Positions 44,277 through 52,649 of a stretch of DNA of 64,000 nt are shown in pieces. The notes beneath the pieces were generated by a model, which was not told where the DNA came from, made no database searches, and saw only the letters and a program-made list of their open reading frames with translations. Position 1 is the stretch's first letter, and every line of letters begins with the position of its first letter. Origin of the DNA: JANSWP01 sp041941305. Lineage in GTDB: Bacteria; Bacteroidota; Bacteroidia; Chitinophagales; Saprospiraceae. A program made the translations under genes and the position numbers. The stretch covers positions 38,203 through 102,202 of the forward strand of contig JBGTQJ010000032.1 in NCBI GenBank assembly GCA_041941305.1. Reading direction: 5' to 3'.

Positions 44277-45128
44277 GGAATTTGGATTCATCATTTCAAT
44301 CCTGCCACAACAACTACCTTACTCTTCCCTTAGATGAAAGGAATCCGGATGAACCTGCTTTTGGAAAGCAGAGCCAATAAGTCTTTTGTAAATTTTCGTT
44401 TTGTAAGAATAAATGGTGTACTAAAGTGATTGCACGTTTAGGTGTTTATGCATGTAAAAATAATGGCATAAACACTTAAAAACATTGAAACAAAAACACA
44501 ACAAATTTTAATCTTACACTTGATACTCTATATACTTAAATCGGCTCCAGGATGATGGGTTTTGAGAATGGAGAATGGTTAACGAAAGAATTGATAATTA
44601 TTTTTCCTGGTAAATTCTTCCTACTCATTCAACATTATTTTTGATGACTTTTTAAATCTTACACGTTTTTGTCATCGCTTAGAATTTCAAAAAAATCTGG
44701 TCTTTAGGATGTTCCACAGTGAAAAATGGTTTTTGAGAATTATCGGTTTTTTAGATGAAATCGGTTTCGGTTTTTTGTTCAAGTTTTTGTTTCCAACGAT
44801 TTCAAATATTATTTTCAAAAAGTATAATTTTCAATTGTAGAAGCATCACATATTAAAGATATTTCTAATTAGACAAAAACATTGCCAAAACTTTTAATAT
44901 GTATAAAAAAAAATCACATCTGTTTTTTGTAATTCAATTTAATTGGTTGATATAGAGGTTTTTACAAATAATTATTTATCGAAATAAATTTTCTGATCTG
45001 CTCATAACTTCCAAAATCAATTATTTTTCTCAGGAATGGAAACTGTATTGCACAAGGCAGCCACCAAACAACCTAACAGGTTTTTAAGATAAGTTATTGA
45101 TAATGAATTCATTGAACCCAAACCTCAG
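44277..45128. other. Non-coding, AT-rich, with one inverted repeat
   Basis: About 850 bp with no gene. TTAGGTGTTTATGC at 44438 pairs with GCATAAACACTTAA at 44466, with one mismatch and a 14-base loop. The rest is AT-rich without recognisable coding pattern. Confidence 0.5.
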
Positions 45129-45716
45129 TTATTCAATGTCATACTCAGAAAAATTGCTATTCAAAAACCCTTCAAAAGCTTTATGCATCCTCGTATAGGC
45201 AAGCATGTCATGGTTGAGTATGCTTTCAGTATCCTGTAATTTATAAGCTACGGCTATTTTTAGATTTTCAAAACTTTCCTTTGGATTTTCCTGAATGGAA
45301 TAGGCACAGGCGAGATGGAAATAAATCTCGGGATCTTCTGCGTCTATATTCAAGGCATTCTTCAATTCCTCAATAGCTCCTTCGATATCGTATTCCTGTA
45401 ATTTGGCGATGCCCCTTTTTTTTGCTTTGTTTTTGGGCTTTCTGGGCATTGTCCCAAAAGAAACGATGACATTTTCATGAACAATCTTACCATTTCGCCG
45501 CAGGTCAATTAAAACTTGCATGTTCATGTCCAATTTGGTCGTCAGTACATAGTTTGCTTTTTCTCCTTCCTCTATCAATGTAAAAGGATGGTGAGTTCCC
45601 AAAATGGAAGATTTCCTGGATACTACCTGCCCTTGAACGATAACCGTTTCTTCTCCAAGCCAATTATTGTGAAATTCTATGATGGTATCTCCCGATGTGA
45701 TTTTTTTATATTGCAT
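45129..45716 (-). CDS. TPR-containing small protein
   Basis: The 195-residue protein has an N-terminal ~90-residue beta-rich part (TSGDTIIEFHNNWLGEETVI, VQGQVVSRKSSILG, HPFTLIE) and two or three TPR units at ~105-180 (GIAKLQEYDIEGAIEELKNA, DPEIYFHLACAYSIQENPKE). A basic linker (RKPKNKAKKRG) separates them. TPRs mediate protein-protein contact. It is divergent from the thioredoxin-like gene across a palindromic operator at 45751-45771 and so may belong to the same MarR regulon. Function unknown. Confidence 0.7.
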   Translation of the reverse strand: MQYKKITSGDTIIEFHNNWLGEETVIVQGQVVSRKSSILGTHHPFTLIEEGEKANYVLTTKLDMNMQVLIDLRRNGKIVHENVIVSFGTMPRKPKNKAKKRGIAKLQEYDIEGAIEELKNALNIDAEDPEIYFHLACAYSIQENPKESFENLKIAVAYKLQDTESILNHDMLAYTRMHKAFEGFLNSNFSEYDIE

Positions 45717-45744
45717 GGCGAAAATTAATAAAAACTTTAAAAAA

Positions 45745-45776
45745 TTTGATTTAGTTAGGATTACTAACTAATTTTA
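45745..45776 (+). promoter_or_regulatory. Promoter of thioredoxin-like gene with MarR operator between the -33 and -7 elements
   Basis: TTTG at 45745-45748 and TAATTTTA at 45769-45776 (close to the Bacteroidota TAnnTTTG) are 20 bp apart. The palindrome TTAGTTAG-GATTA-CTAACTAA occupies 45751-45771, inside the spacer and covering the start of the -7 element. The same motif and geometry occur before the MarR gene. A bound repressor would block the promoter. Confidence 0.72.
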
Positions 45777-45812
45777 CCTTCATAATTATTTTCTAACCAA
45801 AAAATAGGTTTT

Positions 45813-46046
45813 ATGAGTAAATCAATTTTCTATCACGCTGGCTGCTCGGTTTGTGTCAGCGCAGAACAAGACATTGTCAATTTAATTGGTTCAGACAATG
45901 TTGAGGTTATTCATTTGGGTGAAAACAAGACTCAAATTGAAATAGCAGAAAATGCTGGTGTTCAGTCGGTTCCAGCTTTGGTAACGCCCAACGGCAATGT
46001 GCTGCACATCAATTTTGGGGCCTCTATGGTAGATGTGAAAAGCTGA
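45813..46046 (+). CDS. Thioredoxin/glutaredoxin-like small protein
   Basis: The 77-residue protein has a thioredoxin-like fold pattern with the redox motif HAGCSVC near residue 10, and the cis-Pro loop SVPALVTPNG. No signal peptide is seen. It is the only gene between two MarR-type operators and is followed by the MarR gene, so its expression is probably controlled by that regulator. It may reduce a specific partner; none can be named. Confidence 0.85.
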   Translation: MSKSIFYHAGCSVCVSAEQDIVNLIGSDNVEVIHLGENKTQIEIAENAGVQSVPALVTPNGNVLHINFGASMVDVKS

Positions 46047-46051
46047 CTTTT

Positions 46052-46083
46052 TTTGAAATGTATAGTTAGTAATGCTAACTTTG
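46052..46083 (+). promoter_or_regulatory. Promoter of MarR gene with operator at identical position
   Basis: TTTG at 46052-46055 and TAACTTTG at 46076-46083 (perfect TAnnTTTG) are 20 bp apart. AGTTAG-TAATG-CTAACT (46064-46080) lies in the spacer and overlaps the -7 element. Compared with 45745-45776 the element spacing is identical. It suggests negative autoregulation by the MarR protein. Confidence 0.75.
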
Positions 46084-46116
46084 CCTGTCAGGAATAGTCT
46101 TGACAGGCAATTTTTT
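46081..46116 (+). terminator. Hairpin plus T-tract between thioredoxin-like and MarR genes
   Basis: TTGCCTGTCA at 46081-46090 pairs with TGACAGGCAA at 46101-46110, followed by TTTTTT. It would end the thioredoxin-like transcript. Because the MarR promoter's -7 element ends at 46083, a transcript starting there begins inside the left arm and would escape the terminator. Confidence 0.7.
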
Positions 46117-46119
46117 ATT

Positions 46120-46731
46120 ATGAGTAAAAGCGTCTTTAATTTAAACAATCAAGAAACAGATGTGGTGAGTAAGATAGTCGTGGGTTTGGAGCGCATTTCG
46201 GAAGCATTTCGAGTCTTGCTTTGGCAACACGCCAAAGTCCTGGGATTGAGTCCTATTCAAATTCAAATTCTGATTTTTGCTGACAACCATCCTGAAAATT
46301 TATGTGGGGTAAGTTATTTGGCAAAAGAATTTAATGTGAGTAAGCCAACTGTCAGTGAAGCAGTCAGAACATTGGTTAAAAAGGAGATGGTGGAGCGAAT
46401 TTCAGAAACAGAGGACAAAAGAGCCTATTTTATATCACTAACCAATAAGGGGAAAGCAATTGTCGCTTCCACAGAGGGATTTGCCAACCCCATTCACCAA
46501 AGTTTGGATAATCTTGAAGAAGATCAGCAAATCCAACTGTTGCAGCACTTAACCCAATTGATTTATCGATTGAACCGAGCAGGTATTTTGACGGTTCAAC
46601 GAACCTGTTTTGCCTGTCGATTTTATGAAAAAAAAGGTGAAAAGCATTATTGCCATTACCTCAATGAAAGACTTTTGGATAAGGATTTGAGGCTGGATTG
46701 TCCAGAATTTGAGGGAAAAGCAAAAAAGTAG
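46120..46731 (+). CDS. MarR-family regulator with C-terminal Cys cluster
   Basis: The start giving MSKSVFNLNNQETDVVSKIV is used because the upstream ORF codons cross the promoter. The 203-residue protein has a winged-helix MarR DNA-binding core (ILIFADNHPENLCGVSYLAK, EFNVSKPTVSEAVRTLVKKE, and a wing RISETEDKRAYFISLTNKG). Residues ~165-200 add Cys residues in C-x-x-C-RFYEKKGEKHYCHYLNE and LDCPEF, a tail seen in related MarR proteins and likely to bind a metal or Fe-S centre or to sense oxidation. It probably represses its own promoter and that of the thioredoxin-like gene through the AGTTAG-N5-CTAACT palindromes. Confidence 0.88.
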   Translation: MSKSVFNLNNQETDVVSKIVVGLERISEAFRVLLWQHAKVLGLSPIQIQILIFADNHPENLCGVSYLAKEFNVSKPTVSEAVRTLVKKEMVERISETEDKRAYFISLTNKGKAIVASTEGFANPIHQSLDNLEEDQQIQLLQHLTQLIYRLNRAGILTVQRTCFACRFYEKKGEKHYCHYLNERLLDKDLRLDCPEFEGKAKK

Positions 46732-46792
46732 CACGGTTCTCCAGAACCGTAACCCGGTAATACCGCGTTGGAGATTCGTAACACTTAAATAA

Positions 46793-47104
46793 TCAAAAAG
46801 AATAAGTATTATTCCCAAACCCAGCTCTACAGAATATCCTACCTATTCCCAAATTTATATGGATTTAGTGCCAGCAGATGGACGAATTTTGGAACATCTT
46901 AGGTACAATTTTGAAAAACTCAAGCAATTTATTGGCAATCTGCCCGAAAAGAAACTCAATTACAGATATGCTCCTGATAAGTAGACGATAAAAGAAATTC
47001 TCCTACACCTTATTGATGATGAAAGAATTTACACTTACCGTGCTTTAAGGTGGGCACGAAATAATTTACCGTTAACTCATTCGCCATTACCTTTAACTCA
47101 ATAA
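46793..47104 (+). pseudogene. DinB-family remnant with TAG at a conserved Trp
   Basis: One frame from ~46802 reads PSSTEYPTYSQIYMDLVPA, LEHLRYNFEKLKQFIGNLP, EKKLNYRYAPDK, then TAG at 46982, then TIKEILLHLIDDERIYTYRA and LRWARN. In DinB proteins this is Y-A-P-x-KWT-IKE-x-x-x-H-x-x-D-x-ERI-x-x-YRALR. The TAG stands at the conserved Trp. The frame then loses family character and stops at 47104, and there is no clear start. Gene is decayed. As with the DUF1295 pseudogene, the stop sits at a Trp codon. Confidence 0.75.
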
Positions 47105-47415
47105 ACTTGACTTAGCTACCTTTTACCTACAGCTTACCTCAAAATTATTAAAAAACATCTTTAAACTTTTGGATACATTTCCCATAGAGGAAAATTTCTA
47201 TCCAACACTTCATAAAAATTATAACCTATGCAAAACTTCGACAAAAATGTTAGGCCCAATTGGTAAGGCTTACAGTCCAAGTTTTTTTAGACTTTATCGA
47301 ACAACTATTATTTGGCAACTCATTCAACCTTGCCTTCAATCGAATTGATTCCAGCCTGCAAGCTTTTCATCATTGGACCCAACATTGGACATATTTCTAA
47401 CAAAAAATTAAAACA
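47105..47415. other. Intergenic region
   Basis: No gene or strong structure seen in about 310 bp before the repeat-protein gene. Confidence 0.4.
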
Positions 47416-48780
47416 ATGAAAACAATGAATCGAAAAAGCTTCAGCATGCTTTTCCAACCTGCTGTTCCTGAAAAAAATCCAATTCATGCACTTTTGGCAA
47501 CTGTTTTCTTCATTGGTCTTTTTCATCTCTCGTATGCACAGAAATCACATGTAGTAAATCTCCATAAAATTGCATGTAGTGTGGAAACGGATGAAGTAGG
47601 GGATGATGAGCCTTATTTACTAGTTACTGCTGTGGATTTGAAAAGTATTCCCCCAAATTTAGATGTTTTCCTATATGGTGTGTGGGAAGATTTTGCAAGT
47701 GGGGACGTTAGAGAAAACAAACAAAAACCTTTTTGGGGTTTGGATTCAAAACCCAAATTTATTTACAAGCCGGATGACGTTATATTCCTTGCTACTTTGA
47801 TGGAAAATGATGATGGTTCCCCTGCTGCGAAAAGATCTACAATTAAGGGCATTGCCGCTGCCGCAGTTGCCGGATCATTGGGCATGCCAAGACATACGAT
47901 TGTCCAAAAATTGATCACAGATATTGAAGGAGCTGCCCGTATTCCTTCCGGAGCACCTAACTTTGATGATTATGTGAACACATTGGAAGTGAGATTAGAC
48001 GCCAGGGATTTGATCAAACCAAAAAATTACTTTACGCTTGGATTTCATGGCGATGGAGGGAGTTATAACCTGACTTTTGAGGTAAGACATGCTAAAGAAG
48101 ACAATATTGCAGTAAGGAGAGGAAGTGAAATCATCATGGATTTAAACTTTAATGCCAGTGCTGAGCAACGATTCAATTTTGGACATGCATCTGATGAATT
48201 CCTCGTAGGTGATTGGGATGGAGATGGTAAGGATAATATTGCAGTGCGAAGGGGAAGTGAGATTATAATGGATCTCAATTTCGATGCGATTGCGGATAAG
48301 CGATTTAAGTTTGGCAATGGCAACAGCGAAGATGAATACCTGGTTGGCGATTGGAATGGGGATGGTAAAGACAATATTGCTGTACGTAGAGGCAATGAGA
48401 TCATTATGGATTACAATTTCGATAGTAAGGCAGAAAAGCGATTTAGATTTGGAGACGGCAATAATGAAGATGAATATTTAGTGGGAGACTGGAATAAAGA
48501 TGGTTGGGATAATATTGCTGTCAGAAAAGGAAGTGAGATAAGAATGGATTTTAATTTTAACAGTGACAGCGACAAAAAATTCAGTTTCGGACAGGGCAAC
48601 AATGAAGACGAATACCTCGTAGGAGACTGGAATGGAGATGGCAAGGACAATATTGCAGTTCGAAGAAACAGTGAAATTGTCATGGATTTTAATTTTGACA
48701 GCCATGCAGATAAAAGATTCCACTTTGGCAATGGCAATGGCGAACAGCAATACCTCGTGGGTGACTGGGATGGTAAATGA
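47416..48780 (+). CDS. Secreted protein with five ~46-residue repeats (FG-GAP-like)
   Basis: The 454-residue protein has a signal peptide (cleavage near LSYAQ). The N-terminal ~220 residues are unrecognised. From ~residue 226, five near-identical 46-residue repeats run, each with DNIAVRRGSEIIMD, FNFDAIADKRFKFGN and a YLVGDWNGDGKD-type end. W-x-G-DG and D-x-D-x-DG-like acidic turns resemble FG-GAP/VCBS or Ca-binding repeats. The high identity suggests recent internal duplication. The propeller kinase gene begins 75 bp downstream on the same strand. Confidence 0.7.
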   Translation: MKTMNRKSFSMLFQPAVPEKNPIHALLATVFFIGLFHLSYAQKSHVVNLHKIACSVETDEVGDDEPYLLVTAVDLKSIPPNLDVFLYGVWEDFASGDVRENKQKPFWGLDSKPKFIYKPDDVIFLATLMENDDGSPAAKRSTIKGIAAAAVAGSLGMPRHTIVQKLITDIEGAARIPSGAPNFDDYVNTLEVRLDARDLIKPKNYFTLGFHGDGGSYNLTFEVRHAKEDNIAVRRGSEIIMDLNFNASAEQRFNFGHASDEFLVGDWDGDGKDNIAVRRGSEIIMDLNFDAIADKRFKFGNGNSEDEYLVGDWNGDGKDNIAVRRGNEIIMDYNFDSKAEKRFRFGDGNNEDEYLVGDWNKDGWDNIAVRKGSEIRMDFNFNSDSDKKFSFGQGNNEDEYLVGDWNGDGKDNIAVRRNSEIVMDFNFDSHADKRFHFGNGNGEQQYLVGDWDGK

Positions 48781-48854
48781 TCCTCCTAAAAACAGGGATT
48801 TAAAACAAGTTCATTAATTTTAAGCTATTTGAAAAATAGGAAGCGCCACTGAAA

Positions 48855-51800
48855 TTGAATAGCCAAATAAAAACATATATACTTTGTTTGCTAATTGTGC
48901 CGGTATGCTACATGCTGCCGGCACAATCATTTCATTTCTCCCTTTTTGATACGCGCGATGGTTTATATTCTTCTCATATCACCAGTTTGCTTCAAGACAG
49001 CCGTGGTTTGTTATGGATAGGTACTACTGTTGGGATAAGTATATATGATGGATATACATTTCAAAACCTGACCAGTTCAGAAGGTCTTTCACCTGGCAAG
49101 GTGAATGAAATTGTTGAAGACTCCCATGGGATTATCTGGGTAGCAACAGATAAGGGATTATCAGCTGTATCAAATAATGAGATATACCGGTGGGGAAAAA
49201 AAGAAGGAGTATTTCCAAACCAATTGAGTCACCTGTTATTGGACGATTTAGGTAACTTGTGGATGGGGACCACCGATGGACTATTAATGGTCTCAAGAGA
49301 AGATCTATTGACTTTTCATAAGGATAATTCTACTCCTTTATCATTCAAATATTTCAATGATGACAAGTATAAAATAGATGTTTTTGCATTGGAAGGGGAT
49401 CGGAATGGCAATTTATATGTGGGAGTTTTAGATGCATTGTTAAAATTTCATCCCAAAACAGGCTTTCATTTATTGGCAAGTACTAAAGCGTACAAATCAA
49501 TGCCAACTGTTATCGTTCCTGTTAAGCCGGATAGTATTTTATGGGCATTGAATGAAGGAGATATTTTTCAAATGGTTAATGGGCGAATTGGAACATTTCT
49601 GGAGAATAAATGGGATTTATGGGAAGCTAAAAAAGTGCTTTTGGATGGAGAATCCCAATGGATCTTATTTGCAAATGATTTTGGTTCAATAAGGGATGGT
49701 CAAATAAAAATCCACCCTACTCCAGAAGCCTTAAACTTAAAATATTATACAACTTTTATTTCCGACAGGGAAGGCAATTTTTGGTTGGGTAGTCGAGAGG
49801 GATTAGTCAAGATGTCCCCAAATATTTTCACTTGTCACAGTGATTCCAGCTACTGGGTGGAAGAGATATATGCACTGGAAGAAGACCAGAATGGGCAATT
49901 AATTCTGGGAGCAAATCATGGACAAGCTTTCACCTTGTCTGAAAGAGGTACATTTGATGCATTTCCAAAGAAAAAGGTAGTGCCAGCAGGAGAGATAATG
50001 GATATCCACCTTGATAAGGATGGGCGTTTGTGGTTTGCCTCCCTTTGGCAAGGAATTTCTAAATGGGAAAATGAAAAACTCGATCATATTTTCTGTCAAA
50101 ATGAAAATGCCTTTTGCCCCGATATTTTTAGCGTGATCACTGATAAATCCAATCATTTATGGATAGGCACTACGGAAGGACTTTTAAAAACTCATATAGA
50201 CGCTGTCACTCAACCTGGGTTTTCATTCCAATATTTTCATCAGGATTTGGTTTTTAGAACCTCAGTAGAAGACAAATATGGAACAATATGGCTGGGAACA
50301 GATGAAGGCTTGTTCTATGTAAATAAGGACTCCATTCAAATATTCCAGTCGGAAATGGAAGGAACCGTTTTGTCAATTGTGGATTTAAAAATAGACCAAA
50401 AGGGTCATTTATGGATTGCCACCCAAGGCTCAGGGATTATAGAATACAAAATAGAAGATACTCGATCATTGATATTGAAAAACAAATTTGGAGTTAAAAA
50501 TGGCTTGCCCTCTGATTTTTTTCTTTGTCTGGAAGTTGATCATCAGGATAATGTATGGGCTGGAACCTATCATGGGCTTTCATCCATAAAAAATAGGAGT
50601 CCAGGATATCAAATCACAAATTATTCAGGTTCAGACGGCTTGGCTCAAAAGGCATACCTGCATATGGAATTATTTTCAGACAATAAAGATCGGATGTGGG
50701 TAGCCACCTCCATGGGATTGTATTCTTTTGAACCTGGAAAAATTGAGGAAAACGATCATTTATTAACTACAGATCTGATGTCAATCCATGTTTCAGGCAA
50801 TAGGTTGGACCACAAACCCAATCAGTCAAAGATGGATTTCCCCTGGCATCAAAACTCCTTCGAAATCAACTTTAGAGGGATTAACCTTTCTAATCCCCAT
50901 AAGGTACTGTATTCCTGGCGCCTTATTTCAGAAAACGAATCACAGGATGCAAAGTGGAGTGCTCCTTCCACTACAAGGACGGTCAGGTATTCTTATTTGC
51001 CTCCTGGTTCTTATCGATTTGAGGTGAAAGCCAGGAATCCAGATGGATTTTGGAATGAGAATCCGACTAGCCTATCCTTTGTAATCAAGCCCCCATATTG
51101 GAAAACGAATTGGTTTATTTTATTATGTAGCTTCTTGATTTTGAGCCTATTGGTTGGGTATATTAAAAATCGGGAAAAACGAATTCGAAAACAAGAGTCA
51201 GAAAAAAACAGGATCAATCAATTAATTGCTGAGCTGGAAACCAGGGCTTTGAGGGCTCAAATGAACCCCCACTTCATTTTCAATGCACTTACAGCAATAC
51301 AGGAAGCCATCCTTACAGCATCTTTTCAGGTGGCTTATGACTATTTGTCCAGATTTTCCAAATTATTGAGAATGGTCCTTGAAAATTCCAGTAAAGAATT
51401 GGTTCGGTTGGAGCTTGAAATGAAGATGTTAGACCTTTATCTTTCCCTTGAAAGCATGCGTTTTGATGGCAATTTCACATATAGCATTATTGCAGAGGAG
51501 GATATTGAAGACCTTCGCTTACCCATTATGATGATTCAGCCTTTTGTGGAAAATGCGATTTGGCATGGCTTGCTTCCAAAGGAGGGGAAGAAAATGCTGG
51601 AGATAAAATTTGAAGTCCAGGATGAATTCCTGTTGTGCTCTATTAAGGATAATGGCATAGGTAGAGAAAAAGCCCAAGCGATAAAAAGCCGCAAGAGAAT
51701 CAAAAATCAATCTATGGCTATAAATCTAATAAGGGATCGCTTGCAAATCATTCAGCAAAAATTTGAGAAAGAAACTTCTTTGTCCTTTGCAGATTTAAAA

Positions 51801-51857
51801 ACCGCTTCAGGAGAAGCATGTGGTACCCTCGTTACCCTAAAGTTACCTTATTCCTAA
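48855..51857 (+). CDS. Propeller sensor histidine kinase (LytS-type output), TTG start
   Basis: No ATG or GTG start lies in frame between the upstream stop at 48837 and the signal peptide, so the TTG at 48855 (MNSQIKTYILCLLIVPVCYM) is the best start. About 600 residues of two-component regulator propeller repeats (G-x-x-S-x-x-V-x-x-I-x-x-D-x-x-G-x-x-W) precede a Y_Y_Y domain and one membrane segment (NWFILLCSFLILSLLVGYI). The cytoplasmic end has a His_kinase domain (LRAQMNPHFIFNALTAIQEA) and HATPase_c (MIQPFVENAIWHGL, SIKDNGIGRE). It pairs with the LytTR gene 51843-52589, whose stop overlaps its own by 15 bp on the opposite strand. Confidence 0.88.
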   Translation: MNSQIKTYILCLLIVPVCYMLPAQSFHFSLFDTRDGLYSSHITSLLQDSRGLLWIGTTVGISIYDGYTFQNLTSSEGLSPGKVNEIVEDSHGIIWVATDKGLSAVSNNEIYRWGKKEGVFPNQLSHLLLDDLGNLWMGTTDGLLMVSREDLLTFHKDNSTPLSFKYFNDDKYKIDVFALEGDRNGNLYVGVLDALLKFHPKTGFHLLASTKAYKSMPTVIVPVKPDSILWALNEGDIFQMVNGRIGTFLENKWDLWEAKKVLLDGESQWILFANDFGSIRDGQIKIHPTPEALNLKYYTTFISDREGNFWLGSREGLVKMSPNIFTCHSDSSYWVEEIYALEEDQNGQLILGANHGQAFTLSERGTFDAFPKKKVVPAGEIMDIHLDKDGRLWFASLWQGISKWENEKLDHIFCQNENAFCPDIFSVITDKSNHLWIGTTEGLLKTHIDAVTQPGFSFQYFHQDLVFRTSVEDKYGTIWLGTDEGLFYVNKDSIQIFQSEMEGTVLSIVDLKIDQKGHLWIATQGSGIIEYKIEDTRSLILKNKFGVKNGLPSDFFLCLEVDHQDNVWAGTYHGLSSIKNRSPGYQITNYSGSDGLAQKAYLHMELFSDNKDRMWVATSMGLYSFEPGKIEENDHLLTTDLMSIHVSGNRLDHKPNQSKMDFPWHQNSFEINFRGINLSNPHKVLYSWRLISENESQDAKWSAPSTTRTVRYSYLPPGSYRFEVKARNPDGFWNENPTSLSFVIKPPYWKTNWFILLCSFLILSLLVGYIKNREKRIRKQESEKNRINQLIAELETRALRAQMNPHFIFNALTAIQEAILTASFQVAYDYLSRFSKLLRMVLENSSKELVRLELEMKMLDLYLSLESMRFDGNFTYSIIAEEDIEDLRLPIMMIQPFVENAIWHGLLPKEGKKMLEIKFEVQDEFLLCSIKDNGIGREKAQAIKSRKRIKNQSMAINLIRDRLQIIQQKFEKETSLSFADLKTASGEACGTLVTLKLPYS

Positions 51858-52589
51858 CTTGCTTTTCACTAAAATCTTTTTTCTCCTGGACACCATGACT
51901 TGTCCCTTGCCTTTTAAATGCAGGATCCCGTCGTTGGAGTAACGTTCTACAAAATTCAGATTTACCAAATGAGATTTATGAACCCTTAAAAATTGATATT
52001 CTGACAATATGGAGTCATATTCCTTTAAAGTCCTGGAAGCAAGTAATTTTTTTCCATTATTCAGATAAAACATGGTGTAATTACTCTGAGATTCACAACG
52101 GATAATATCATCCAGAAATAAAAACACTGCACCGTTTTGTGTAGAAATAGCCAATTTAGGTTTTACTTTTTCCGTTGGGTTTAAACTCTGGAGTAAGTTT
52201 TGATATAGTTGATTTTTTTCAACTGCCTTTTCTATATTTTCCTGAAACCTATGAACCGCAGCTTTCAGTTCCTCAACTTCGATAGGTTTCAATAAATAAT
52301 CCAGAGCACTGAATTTGATAGCTTGAATGGCATATTGGTCATAAGCTGTTGTGAAAATTAAATCAAAATCCCTCGTTTCCAGTTCTGATAACAAATCAAA
52401 TCCATCCATTAAAGGCATTTCAATATCCAGAAAAAGTAGGTGGGGTTTGAAAGACCTTATTTTTCTTAAGCCTTCAGTAGCGTTTTCAGCCAATTGAATT
52501 TCGGTTATAGCAGGTATGTGTCGCTCAATGAGCAACTTCAGGATATTTCTGGCCCTGCGTTCGTCATCTATAATGAGTGCTTTAATCAA
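51843..52589 (-). CDS. LytTR-family response regulator, probable TTG start
   Basis: The longer frame from 52649 also has no ATG. The TTG at 52589 gives MIKALIIDDERRARNILKLL, the canonical receiver start. Receiver Asp lies in LLFLDIEMPLMDGF and Lys in YLLKPIEVEEL. The LytTR domain fills ~135-248 (KLAISTQNGAVFLFLDDIIR, RVHKSHLVNLNFVERYSN). It converges on and overlaps the propeller kinase gene by 15 bp. The pair is presumably a system, although the genes are not co-directional, so their mRNAs overlap at the 3' ends. Confidence 0.85.
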   Translation of the reverse strand: MIKALIIDDERRARNILKLLIERHIPAITEIQLAENATEGLRKIRSFKPHLLFLDIEMPLMDGFDLLSELETRDFDLIFTTAYDQYAIQAIKFSALDYLLKPIEVEELKAAVHRFQENIEKAVEKNQLYQNLLQSLNPTEKVKPKLAISTQNGAVFLFLDDIIRCESQSNYTMFYLNNGKKLLASRTLKEYDSILSEYQFLRVHKSHLVNLNFVERYSNDGILHLKGKGQVMVSRRKKILVKSKLGIR

Positions 52590-52649
52590 AGAAATTATTT
52601 TTTGCCAAATCCCTAACCCCAGTTCCCAATCGTTCAGCACACGTAACAA

